Shown here piece by piece: positions 8,084 through 15,287 of a stretch of 21,687 bases of DNA. Both the position numbers and the translations under genes were made by a program. Origin of the DNA: Chloroflexota bacterium. Lineage in GTDB: Bacteria > Chloroflexota > Ktedonobacteria > Ktedonobacterales > Ktedonobacteraceae. The notes below the pieces were generated by a model. The model did no database searches and was not told the DNA's origin. It worked only from the letters and a program-made list of their open reading frames with translations. The stretch spans positions 1-21,687 of the forward strand of contig VBHI01000183.1 in the NCBI GenBank assembly GCA_005881495.1. Reading direction: 5' to 3'. Within the stretch, counting starts at the first letter, position 1, and every line of letters begins with the position of its first letter.

Positions 8084-8907
8084 GTACAGGCACCATCACC
8101 ACACAAGATGGAACGACGATCTTCTACAAGGACTGGGGCACGGGCCAGCCCGTCGTCTTCAGCCACGGCTGGCCCCTCAATGCCGACGCCTGGGACGACC
8201 AGCTGTTCTACGTGGCCTCCCATGGCTATCGCGCCATTGCCCATGACCGGCGCGGCCATGGGCGGTCCAGTCAGCCCTGGGAGGGCAACGACATGGACCA
8301 CTACGCCGACGATCTGGCGGCGCTACTCGACACGCTCGATCTGCACGACGCCGTCCTGGTCGGCCATTCCACTGGCGGCGGCGAGGTGGCCCACTACATC
8401 GGTCGCCACGGCACCGCCCGCCTCTCGAAGGCCGTGCTGGTGGGCGCGGTGCCCCCACTGATGCTCAAGACCGCCTCTAATCCGGGCGGGCTGCCCATCG
8501 AGCTCTTCGACCAGTTCCGTGCGAGCGTCACAGGGGACCGCTCGCAGTACTACAAGGATCTGAGCGTCCCGTTCTATGGGGCCAACCGGCCCGGCTCCAA
8601 GGTCTCGCAGGGCACTCTGGACATGTTCTGGCTCTGGTCGATGCAGGTCGGTCTCAAGGCAGCCTATGACTGTATCAAGGCCTTCTCTGAGACCGAGCAG
8701 ACCGAAGACCTCAAGCGGTTCGACATCCCCACCCTGATCATCCATGGCGATGATGACCAGATCGTGCCCATTGCCGACTCGGCCCTGCTCTCCGCCAAGC
8801 TCGTCAAGGACGCGACCTTGAAGGTCTATCCGGGCGCGCCTCATGGCCTCATGAGCACGCACAAGGAGCAGTTCAACGAAGACCTGCTGGCCTTCTTCAG
8901 GTCTTAG
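8080..8907 (+). CDS. Non-heme chloroperoxidase-like alpha/beta hydrolase
   Basis: A 275-residue protein of the cofactor-free haloperoxidase/perhydrolase group, matching the usual length of about 275. It starts with the typical strand pattern [25 protein letters not shown] cut into short motifs: oxyanion HGW (29-31), HDRRGHGRS (55-63), the nucleophile elbow GHSTGG with Ser97, a probable acid at Asp226 in [10 protein letters not shown] and His255 in GAPHGL. Such enzymes mainly act as esterases and, with organic acids and peroxide, can form peracids that halogenate in vitro; the physiological substrate is unknown. GAGGAA precedes the ATG at 8080. GC content is high. The family call is very secure. 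Confidence 0.94.
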   Translation: MSTGTITTQDGTTIFYKDWGTGQPVVFSHGWPLNADAWDDQLFYVASHGYRAIAHDRRGHGRSSQPWEGNDMDHYADDLAALLDTLDLHDAVLVGHSTGGGEVAHYIGRHGTARLSKAVLVGAVPPLMLKTASNPGGLPIELFDQFRASVTGDRSQYYKDLSVPFYGANRPGSKVSQGTLDMFWLWSMQVGLKAAYDCIKAFSETEQTEDLKRFDIPTLIIHGDDDQIVPIADSALLSAKLVKDATLKVYPGAPHGLMSTHKEQFNEDLLAFFRS

Positions 8908-8952
8908 AAGTGGATAGGTGACCATTCGTTGACGTGGTGGTTTCATCGATCG

Positions 8953-9003
8953 TTGCTGCCTGGGAGACTTCTCCTTCCGTGCATGTAAGCTCCCAGGCAG
9001 CAA
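8953..9003. terminator. Perfect 14-bp stem with 23-nt loop
   Basis: Bases 8953-8966 are the exact reverse complement of 8990-9003. The stem begins 46 bp after the chloroperoxidase-like gene stop, in the 220-bp gap before 9128. There is no T-run on either strand, so it is not a classical intrinsic terminator. It could be a 3'-end stabilising hairpin, a factor-binding palindrome or an element remnant. Confidence 0.45.
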
Positions 9004-9127
9004 TGCCTTGTGGGTGCGCGGTCTGCGCTTGGTCGATCAGGACGAACCGGGCTTCTGGAAATAGTAAGATGCTGCTGGGTCCGCAAACCGGAGAACCTGG
9101 AGGGAGATCACTAGACAGGAGGAACAG

Positions 9128-9853
9128 ATGAACGATCTGCTGGCACAGGTCATTGCCGCACATGGCGGCCTTGATCGCTGGAACACATTTAAGAAGGTGA
9201 CCGCTACTGTCGTCGCCGGCGGGGGGTTGATTCCAATGAAAGGCCTCGATGATCCCCACACTCCTCGTGAGAGGACGGTCTCGCTGCATGAGGAGGTTTC
9301 CTACATCAGCCCGTTTGCTCGACCTGACTGGCACATGGTTTTTACACCCGACCGCGTTGTGATCGAAACCACTACGGGTGATGTCGTCAGCGAGCGCTCC
9401 AATCCAAGGGCTGCCTTCAGGGGCCACGTTCTGGAGACGGTGTGGGATTCGCTTCACCGTGCGTACTTCAACGGCTACGCGATATGGACCTATCTTACTA
9501 CACCATTCTTTATGGCCATGCCTGGCTTCGAGGTGACCGAAATCTCGCCGTGGCAAGAAGATGGGGAGATCTGGCGCGGATTGCGCGCGCGTTTCCCCGA
9601 CACGCTTGCTAGCCATAGCAAAGAACAGGACTTCTACTTCGGCGACGATTTCCTTCTGCGTCGGCACGATTACCACCTTGAAATAGCAGGTGGGGCTCCA
9701 GTGGCGCAGTATGTCTACGATATTGTGGAAGCCGATGGGATTCGCTTTCCGACGAAGCGTCGTGCCTACCTGCGTGGGCCGCACATGAGACCGATTCACG
9801 ATCTGCTGTTGATCTCGCTCGATCTTAGCGATTTCAGGTTCACGACCGAATAA
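9128..9853 (+). CDS. Conserved hypothetical protein
   Basis: A 241-residue protein of a widespread but uncharacterised family that I recognise by its pattern, not by function. The N-terminus AAHGGLDRWN recalls the start of LolA-like lipoprotein carrier folds. The middle contains FTPDRVVIET, WDSLHRAYFNGYAIWTYL and PWQEDGEIWRGLRARFP, and the end YDIVEADGIRFPTKRRAY reads like closing beta strands. This suggests a LolA/LppX-type half-barrel that binds a hydrophobic ligand, as inference only. There is no signal peptide, so a cytoplasmic location is likely. An excellent AGGAGG lies 6 bases before the ATG. It follows the 14-bp stem and may have its own transcription start. Confidence 0.75.
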   Translation: MNDLLAQVIAAHGGLDRWNTFKKVTATVVAGGGLIPMKGLDDPHTPRERTVSLHEEVSYISPFARPDWHMVFTPDRVVIETTTGDVVSERSNPRAAFRGHVLETVWDSLHRAYFNGYAIWTYLTTPFFMAMPGFEVTEISPWQEDGEIWRGLRARFPDTLASHSKEQDFYFGDDFLLRRHDYHLEIAGGAPVAQYVYDIVEADGIRFPTKRRAYLRGPHMRPIHDLLLISLDLSDFRFTTE

Positions 9854-9856
9854 CTA

Positions 9857-9946
9857 GCGGGTACGCGTAGTGAGGTGCTCAAGGTTCACCTCTTTCTTGA
9901 CCGTTCAGTGGTCGAGGTGTTTGTGAACAACCTGAACCTCGAATGA
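9857..9946 (+). pseudogene. Relic of a GH32-like beta-fructosidase C-terminus
   Basis: Immediately after the preceding stop, one frame reads VLKVHLFLDRSVVEVFVNN and ends at TGA 9944-9946. The pattern L(R/H)(V/I)F(V/L)DRS(V/S)(V)EVF(V/A)N is the hallmark of the C-terminal beta-sandwich of glycoside hydrolase family 32 (levanase, invertase). About 25 codons survive with no start and no catalytic domain nearby, so this is the tail of a lost gene. It also happens to be in frame with the upstream gene's stop. The stretch is short, hence the moderate confidence. Confidence 0.5.
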
Positions 9947-10013
9947 AGTCAAACAACATGTATCTCTCCCATCCATGCCTGGTTAGATGGAGAGAGAGAA
10001 GGAAGAAGTATCC

Positions 10014-10991
10014 ATGCAAGCAGCAATTTTTCGTGGAGCCTTTGATATACAGGTTGAGCAGATTCCTGATGCGGCCATTCTTGAGCCAACGGACGCCGTG
10101 GTTCAGATTACCCATGCCTGTATCTGTGGAACCGACCTGTGGCCTTATCGCGGTCAGGGGCCTTACCAACCTGGCTGGCAAATCGGGCATGAATGGATGG
10201 GCATGGTCATGGATGTCGGGAGAGAGGTCCGAACCATCAAGCGAGGAGATCGCGTGATCGCTTCCTATGACTTCTGTGATGGTACCTGTGAGTTCTGTCA
10301 GAAGGGTCTTGATAGCGCATGTGTGCAAGGAGGAGTATGGGGCTTTGGACACGAAGGCGGACAAGCTGAGGCGATTCGCGCACGCTTCGCAGACGCGACG
10401 CTGGTCGTGATTCCACCCTCCATTGAGGGGGATGAAGCGATGCTCAAGGCCATCCTTCCTCTTACTGATGTCATGGCGGCAGGCCACCACGCGGCAGTGA
10501 CCGCAGGGGTGCGTCCAGGAGGAAGTGTGGTAGTGATCGGGGATGGCGCTGTTGGTCTATGCGCGACGCTCGCTGCGCGTCGACTGGGAGCTGAGCGGAT
10601 TATTGCCCTCGGACATCAACCACACCGCCTCACCCTCGCGCGCCAGTTTGGAGCAACCGAGGTGATCACGAGCAGTGGCGAACAGGCAACTGGGCAGGTG
10701 CTCGAGATGACCTCGGTGAATATGAGCCGTCCTGGTGGCAATGTCGGGTTTGTCGGAGCGCCACATGGCAGCGGACAGCTTCCCCTTGGACGCATGTTTG
10801 CTTCCAATATCGGCTTACGCGGAGGACTGGCACCGGCTCGGGCGTATCTTCCCGAACTCCTTGAAGATGTTCTTGCTGGTCGACTCGACCCCTCGCCGAT
10901 CCTGGATTGTACGGTCAAGCTTGCCGAGGTTGCTTCGGGGTATCGCGCGATGGATCAGCGACAGGCCATCAAAGCCCTGGTTCGACCGTAA
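10014..10991 (+). CDS. Zinc-dependent alcohol dehydrogenase, apparently with an internal gap
   Basis: A 325-residue medium-chain dehydrogenase/reductase. Catalytic zinc ligands are visible as Cys38 in ACICGTDL and His59-Glu60 in GHEW. The structural zinc lobe is Cys88, Cys92, Cys95 and Cys103. The Rossmann motif GDGAVG is at 176-181. Around residues 230-238 the sequence jumps from VLEMT to SVNMSRPGGNVGF. Relatives normally carry about 20 more residues there, including the strand ending in ECVG that lines the cofactor pocket, so an in-frame deletion is suspected and activity is doubtful. The frame opens at 9987, but GAAGGAAG precedes the ATG at 10014. The gene end lies within copy 2 of the 38-bp repeat. 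The substrate is unknown. Confidence 0.88.
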   Translation: MQAAIFRGAFDIQVEQIPDAAILEPTDAVVQITHACICGTDLWPYRGQGPYQPGWQIGHEWMGMVMDVGREVRTIKRGDRVIASYDFCDGTCEFCQKGLDSACVQGGVWGFGHEGGQAEAIRARFADATLVVIPPSIEGDEAMLKAILPLTDVMAAGHHAAVTAGVRPGGSVVVIGDGAVGLCATLAARRLGAERIIALGHQPHRLTLARQFGATEVITSSGEQATGQVLEMTSVNMSRPGGNVGFVGAPHGSGQLPLGRMFASNIGLRGGLAPARAYLPELLEDVLAGRLDPSPILDCTVKLAEVASGYRAMDQRQAIKALVRP

Positions 10992-11023
10992 CAAGAAACG
11001 GTCCAGGCGGCCAATGAGACAAG
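10986..11023 (+). repeat. Copy 2 of the 38-bp direct repeat at a gene junction
   Basis: This is the partner of 7449-7486, 36 of 38 bases identical. It starts inside the last proline codon of the alcohol dehydrogenase gene and includes its TAA stop (10989-10991), so it is probably the original context of the repeated sequence. Confidence 0.85.
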
Positions 11024-11070
11024 TTCCCTGTTTACAAATTTCTTTTTGTCTGCCTCCCGCTCAAAATAAA

Positions 11071-11113
11071 AGGCGCGACCGGCTCACCGATACGTCCGGT
11101 GGCCGTTGCGCCT
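11071..11113 (-). terminator. Imperfect hairpin with a T-run on the minus strand
   Basis: AGGCGC (11071-11076) pairs with GCGCCT (11108-11113), and CACCG (11085-11089) with CGGTG (11097-11101), around a 7-nt loop. On the minus strand the stem is followed by TTTTATTTT, as in an intrinsic terminator, yet no minus-strand gene upstream needs one. On the plus strand it would sit in the leader of the SDR gene, where it could act as a leader hairpin. An integron attC site was considered, but the core boxes do not fit. Confidence 0.4.
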
Positions 11114-11139
11114 CAGCGTGAAAGAAAGGAGCAATAAGA

Positions 11140-12051
11140 ATGGAGCAAACCATTCTTGTCACTGGCAGTACCAGTGGCTTTGGCCATCTGACAGTTGAAA
11201 CCCTGGCGCGTCAGGGATATCGTGTTTTCGCGGGCATGCGTGCGGCAGCAGGAAAGAATGCCCCTGCGGCAGAAGAACTACGCGCGCTTGCACAACGAGA
11301 ACAGCTGGCCTTGCAGGTCGTCGAGATCGATGTCACGCATGACGCGTCCGTGGAGCGTGCCATCGCCGAGATTATCGAGACGACCGATCGCCTTGATGTC
11401 GTGGTCAACAATGCCGGGATATCCTATATAGGTCCCCTGGAAGCCTTCACCCCTGAGCAAGTCCGCCAGCAATTCGAGACCAATGTCTTCGGCGTCTTGC
11501 GAGTGAACCGCGCGGTTCTGCCACAGATGCGTAAGCAAGGCAGTGGGTTGTTGCTGCAAATCGGCTCCATTGCTGGACGGCTGGCCATGCCATATCTCGG
11601 CCTCTATGCAGCGACGAAATTTGCCGTGGAAGGACTCACCGAGTCGTATCGCTATGAACTTGCCCCCTTTGGCATCGACGCCGCCATTATTGAGCCTGGG
11701 ACCTATCCGACCACCATCTCTGCCAACCGCCAGGTCGCCGCGGACGCCGAGCGGTTGGCCCTCTATCAGGCTGGTCTAGAGGCGTTTATGGTGCGGTTTT
11801 ACGCCGAGAACCGATCCGCGACCCCTCCCGATCCCCAGGAGGTGGCCGACGCCATCGCACGCGTTATTGCCCAACCAGCAGGAGAACGGCCATTACGCAC
11901 GGTTGTCGCGACCGTTGCACAACGGCAGGCTCCCCAGGCGTTGAATGACGCTGCCGCACAGGCCATGCACTCCTTTCTCGAGGCACTCCATATTCCCGCC
12001 GCGGCTCTTGCGTTACAGGAAGAGAAACAGGAAGTGAGGAAACAACTATGA
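11140..12051 (+). CDS. Short-chain dehydrogenase/reductase (classical SDR)
   Basis: A 303-residue NAD(P)-dependent oxidoreductase. The cofactor motif TGSTSGFG is at 8-15, followed by a basic Arg34 region that favours NADP(H). NNAG is at 90-93, catalytic Ser143 lies in GSIAG, and the YAATK motif gives Tyr156 and Lys160. All classical SDR elements are intact. The substrate loop after IEPGTYPT is long, as in the extended-C-terminus branch. GGAG lies about 9 bases before the ATG. The TGA stop overlaps an ATG at 12048 (ATGA) that opens a short relic reading frame. The gene probably acts on a carbonyl or alcohol shared with the neighbouring dehydrogenase and hydrolases, which is inference. Confidence 0.93.
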   Translation: MEQTILVTGSTSGFGHLTVETLARQGYRVFAGMRAAAGKNAPAAEELRALAQREQLALQVVEIDVTHDASVERAIAEIIETTDRLDVVVNNAGISYIGPLEAFTPEQVRQQFETNVFGVLRVNRAVLPQMRKQGSGLLLQIGSIAGRLAMPYLGLYAATKFAVEGLTESYRYELAPFGIDAAIIEPGTYPTTISANRQVAADAERLALYQAGLEAFMVRFYAENRSATPPDPQEVADAIARVIAQPAGERPLRTVVATVAQRQAPQALNDAAAQAMHSFLEALHIPAAALALQEEKQEVRKQL

Positions 12052-12074
12052 AAGCGATTGGCGTGACGACATAG
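12048..12074 (+). pseudogene. Start-of-gene relic MKAIGVTT-stop
   Basis: The ATG overlaps the SDR stop and reads MKAIGVTT before TAG 12072-12074. This peptide is the usual opening of zinc-type NADPH:quinone reductase/alcohol dehydrogenase genes (MKAIGVT followed by Y/EYGG). It looks like the first eight codons of a gene that once followed the SDR gene in a coupled ATGA arrangement. Short length limits confidence. Confidence 0.45.
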
Positions 12075-12110
12075 GGAAAGAAAGTTATGAAAGGAAAGAA
12101 AGTTATGACT
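12075..12110 (+). repeat. 18-bp tandem duplication of a ribosome binding site and start codon
   Basis: Two 18-bp units (12075-12092 and 12093-12110) each contain GGAAAGAAAGTTATGA, so the ribosome binding sequence and the ATG are present twice, in the same frame. The hydrolase gene can therefore start at 12087 or 12105. The units share their first 16 bases; only the last two differ. Confidence 0.8.
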
Positions 12111-12968
12111 GACATCGAAACGCGAGACAGTGAGCTTCACTGGGACGTGTACGTCACGCCTGGCATCCCCGTTGAAACCCTCGACCTGCCCCCAGGCAGG
12201 CAACAGCGGTTGTGGTCGCCGATCTCGGCGACCCTCATCTCCGGGGAGAGGGACGCCGTGCTCGTCGACGCCTTTATCACCGTCGAGCAGGCGCGCGCCC
12301 TGGTGGAGTGGGTCGAAGCCCATGGCAAGCACCTGACCACGATCTACGCCACGCACGGCCACGGCGACCATTTCTTCGGCGCCAGTACTGTTCTGCAACG
12401 CTTTCCGCGCGCCCGCCTTGTGGCGACGCCGGAGGTGGTCAAGATGATGCGCCAGCAGGCATCGCCGCAGTACCTCGCCTCGTTTTGGACTCCGCGTTTT
12501 CCCGGTCAACTTGCTGATCAGCTTGTGCTGGCCGAAGAACTGAGCGGAAACGTGATTGACCTCGAGGGGCACGATTTGGTCGTTGTGCCGCTCGGACATA
12601 CCGATACCGACAATACGACCTGCCTGCATGTCCCGTCCATTGACCTGGTCGTCGCCGGGGACGCCGCCTACAACGACGTTCATCTGCATCTGGGTGAGTC
12701 CAATCCACAAACGCGCCGCGAGTGGATCACGGCGCTCGATACCATTGAGGCGCTGCACCCACGCGCGGTGATCGCTGGCCATAAGAGACCTGGCACCGAC
12801 GATGACCCCAGGATCATCGAAGAGACCCGACAGTATATCCGCGACTTCGATCGGGTAGCCCAGACGACGACGACGGCGCGCGAGCTGTACGACCAGGTGC
12901 TCTCGCTCTATCCGCAGCGGGTCAACCCCGGTGCCCTCTGGTCATCAGCGCGTGCACTCAAGCCGTAG
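12105..12968 (+). CDS. Metallo-beta-lactamase-fold metallohydrolase
   Basis: A 287-residue (or 293 from the duplicated upstream start at 12087) MBL-fold enzyme. The metal-binding motif HGHGDH gives His84, His86, Asp88 and His89. Further ligands are His165 in PLGHTDTD, Asp186 in VAGDAAYN and His226 in IAGHKRPG, so both metal sites look complete. The N-terminal part ISATLISGERDAVLVDAF is the usual first beta-hairpin, and the helical C-terminal part (RELYDQVLSLYPQRVNPGALWSSA in pieces) is typical of the stand-alone hydrolase group. The substrate is unknown; lactonase, thioesterase or glyoxalase-type activity is possible. Its stop is followed by a mini-ORF that leads into the CGNR gene. Confidence 0.92.
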   Translation: MTDIETRDSELHWDVYVTPGIPVETLDLPPGRQQRLWSPISATLISGERDAVLVDAFITVEQARALVEWVEAHGKHLTTIYATHGHGDHFFGASTVLQRFPRARLVATPEVVKMMRQQASPQYLASFWTPRFPGQLADQLVLAEELSGNVIDLEGHDLVVVPLGHTDTDNTTCLHVPSIDLVVAGDAAYNDVHLHLGESNPQTRREWITALDTIEALHPRAVIAGHKRPGTDDDPRIIEETRQYIRDFDRVAQTTTTARELYDQVLSLYPQRVNPGALWSSARALKP

Positions 12969-12977
12969 GAAGGAAAG

Positions 12978-13019
12978 ATGGCAGAAAGGTTGGTCGCAGA
13001 ACAAGGAGGACCAGGGTGA
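12978..13019 (+). other. 13-codon mini-ORF overlapping the CGNR start
   Basis: AGGAAGG precedes an ATG at 12978 that reads MAERLVAEQGGPG and stops at TGA 13017-13019, overlapping the GTG start of the next gene as GTGA. The AAGGAGG site of that gene lies within it. The arrangement would allow translational coupling. It may equally be the start of a deleted gene. No peptide function is claimed. Confidence 0.35.
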
Positions 13020-13567
13020 CGAGCATGGATGAAGAGCAGAGCAAAGCTGCCCCGGGGCCGCTGGCTTTGGTGCAAGCTCTCGTGAATACCCAGTATGGAC
13101 AAGGACAACGTGCGCATATTGAACTAACGAGTCCTGAACAGCTTGGCGTCTGGCTGGTTGCGCGTCGGTTGCTGACCGATGGCACACCGGTCACGCCAGG
13201 AGATTTTCGGCGCGTCTTGCTGCTGCGCGAGGCGCTGCGCAGCCTCTTACGTGCCAACAACGAGACAGAGATGCCTGCGTCGCAGGTCGAAGTACTCAAT
13301 CGTCTTGCCTGCAACGCCCGGCTCACAGTGTGCTTTCAGCATGATGGAGTGCCGACCCTCGAACCGTATATTGCCGGCGTGGATGGAGCGATTGCACGTC
13401 TCGTCGGGATAGTGTTCACCGCCATGGCAGACGGCGCCTGGGCCAGGCTCAAAGTCTGTCGCAATGAGCGGTGCCAGAAAGCGTACTACGATACATCGAA
13501 GAATCGGTCAGGGGCGTGCTGTTCGATGGCCGGGTGCGGGAGTCGTCACAAGGCGCGTGCGTATTGA
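13016..13567 (+). CDS. CGNR zinc-finger transcription regulator, degenerate C-terminus
   Basis: A 183-residue protein with the N-terminal ABATE-type domain (about residues 14-140, including LVNTQYG and the LREALRSLL helix) and a C-terminal zinc finger whose likely ligands are Cys148, Cys153, Cys169 and Cys174. Compared with its paralogue at 17937-18551, the signature is damaged: the conserved Trp before the third ligand is Cys, CGNR has become CGSR, and the protein ends right after ARAY, without the RRRQ-type basic tail that should help DNA binding. I use the GTG start because a perfect AAGGAGG sits 6 bases upstream. Known members are putative stress-related regulators. It ends the plus-strand run and may have regulated it. 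Confidence 0.82.
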   Translation: MTSMDEEQSKAAPGPLALVQALVNTQYGQGQRAHIELTSPEQLGVWLVARRLLTDGTPVTPGDFRRVLLLREALRSLLRANNETEMPASQVEVLNRLACNARLTVCFQHDGVPTLEPYIAGVDGAIARLVGIVFTAMADGAWARLKVCRNERCQKAYYDTSKNRSGACCSMAGCGSRHKARAY

Positions 13568-13964
13568 CATTCATTTTCAGACCCTTTGCTGGCCTTGGCC
13601 CACCCAGCTACCTGTACTGATTTCTCCCGCAGAATCCTGGGATTTACAGCCTATGAACCAGGGGCGCTCTTTTTTGTCAAGGGAAAGGGAAGCAGCAGAT
13701 GTTACGGATCATGGCTGCGTGACGACCCCCATATTTTCTTTGTTGGGCTGAGATTGCTGATTGGTGTGCCATCAGTGGGAGCGTCGCGTTCTTCTTTTCC
13801 GTTGGTGACGTTTTTTCTTCAAGCATCCATTTTTTCTCCTCTTCTCTTTAAGCTCACCGCTCTGCCAGAAGCAGAGCGGTGAATGATGTACCTTCATGAA
13901 CAAAGAAGCGCCTGAACTTTTGTCTTTCTTACTCTTCATATCCTACGGGAGAACCATCGTAGTT
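13568..13964. other. Convergent gap with no gene seen
   Basis: The 397 bp between the CGNR gene (+) and the FAD monooxygenase pseudogene (-) hold no convincing coding sequence; the open frames present lack family features. A weak plus-strand terminator candidate is the CCTGG/CCAGG stem (13636-13640 with 13658-13662) followed, after seven bases, by six T at 13670-13675. A stronger hairpin at 13854-13882 is listed separately. Two further T-rich tracts lie between about 13811 and 13850. Confidence 0.5.
13854..13882. terminator. Perfect 12-bp hairpin between convergent genes
   Basis: Bases 13854-13865 pair exactly with 13871-13882 around the 5-nt loop CAGAA. It lies 83 bp beyond the end of the minus-strand pseudogene and 287 bp past the CGNR gene. 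There is no T-run right after the stem on either strand, so it would be a non-canonical bidirectional terminator or RNA-end stabiliser. Confidence 0.6.
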
Positions 13965-15245
13965 TCACACATGGTGCGCTGGTTTCATCCAGCCAGTCAG
14001 TCCATTGAATGCTGCAATGGCAGGAGGGATCAGGTGGCGCAGAGGAGTCCAGGGACCCAGCAGTTTCTTCAATAACTGCTCAAGGGCATCTGGCGCGTGA
14101 AACATCTCCTCCTGATCCATCGTCTTTTTCTGCGCCAGCGCCGTGCGTGTGAGCATCATCTGCTCGTAGTGTTCCAATGCCTGCTGGATCGTCGTGTATT
14201 GGCCATTGGTCAGACATTCTGCGAGTTCCAGCGCATCCTGCATCGCCATGTTCACGCCAACGCCTGCAAATGGGGGCATCACATGGGCCGCGTCACCAAG
14301 GAGCGTGAGATGGTGCTGCGTTTCCCAGTGCTGATCGATTGGGGTGCCATATAACGGCCTGGCCGCGAAATCCTGAGCCACCTCAAACAGGCGCAGGAAG
14401 ACCGGATTCCAGTCGGCGAAAGCGCCTTTGAGATAGGCTTTGACTTCCTCTGGGGAGGTAAAGTCAATCCCTGAAGTCGCGACCCAATCTTCGGGATGCT
14501 CGGCGGTCGCATACACGACCAGATTGCCATCCCCTTTCTGCTGGCCAAGAATGCCCTTTTGATCGCCGAGGACAAACAGATTCCCTTTGTTGACCCACTG
14601 AAAGATCTGCGGGCACTGCACTTTCGGGTTGGCGACTTCCATCTGAATCAGTGTGACCCCCGAATAGACTGGCTTGATGGGCGTGACAGAGGGTCGCACT
14701 TTCGAGTGGACGCCATCCGCGCCGATGACGAGATCTGCCAGTGCGGGTTCTCTCCCCTCAAACGTCAGTTTATATCTGTCATCGGCGGTTGCAGCCAGCG
14801 CCAGGAAATGATGATCCCAAAGAATGGTTCCTGGCTGCAAGGAATTGACCAGGAGATCCCGCAGATCTCCGCGATCGATTTCCGGTTTGGAAGACAGGAC
14901 TTTAATCTGCGGGATGCGCAGCTGGATGACTCCGTTTTTATCCAGGATGGTATGGGTTTCGCCTTCTGGTCGGGCCACGCGCCAGAAGGCTTCCTCCAGG
15001 CCAGCTACCTGGAGCGCTTTGCGCCCTGATTCGGGATGCAGATCCAGGCTACTGCCTTGAATGCGAACATGCGGAGACCGCTCACGTTCATACACCGTCA
15101 CATCGGCCCTGCGCATTTAGAGGAGCCGCGCCAGCGTCAGTCCTCCTGGACCCGCTCCAATGATGGCAATGCGTTTCTCGGTCAAGAGCGGGGCCGGAGA
15201 CAGGGAAGGTTGCTTGATGTGATTGGTTCGCTCGTGGTTTTTCAT
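13965..15245 (-). pseudogene. FAD-dependent monooxygenase (TetX-like) with an in-frame nonsense codon
   Basis: Reading from ATG 15245-15243 gives MKNHERTNHIKQ..., then the FAD dinucleotide motif IAIIGAGPGGLTLARLL, then TAA at 15119-15117, then in the same frame MRRADVTVYERERSP and 383 residues to the natural stop. Relatives read LLQ at this point, so one CAA-to-TAA change explains the break. The remainder is well preserved: GADGVHSKVR (second FAD motif region), GDAAHVMPPFAGVGVNMAMQDA split as GDAAHVMPP and GVGVNMAMQDA (ribityl/flavin site). Restart at the ATG after the stop would lack the GxGxxG motif and could not bind FAD normally. The family hydroxylates aromatic or tetracycline-like substrates with NADPH and oxygen. 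A sequencing error cannot be excluded. Confidence 0.88.
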
Positions 15246-15287
15246 GCTTTTCTCTCTCGTTCCTTTCCTGATTTTTCTTCTTGGCCC

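Noticed and set aside
8897..9799. 300-residue minus-strand open frame opposite the conserved hypothetical gene
   Set aside because: Antisense shadow; the plus-strand gene has an AGGAGG site and a known conserved pattern.
11071..11113. Possible integron attC site upstream of the SDR gene
   Set aside because: The outer ends do not fit the RYYYAAC/GTTRRRY core pattern, and no similar structure recurs at other junctions.
11799..12782. 327-residue minus-strand open frame opposite the SDR and MBL genes
   Set aside because: It spans two well-supported plus-strand genes and shows no domain pattern.
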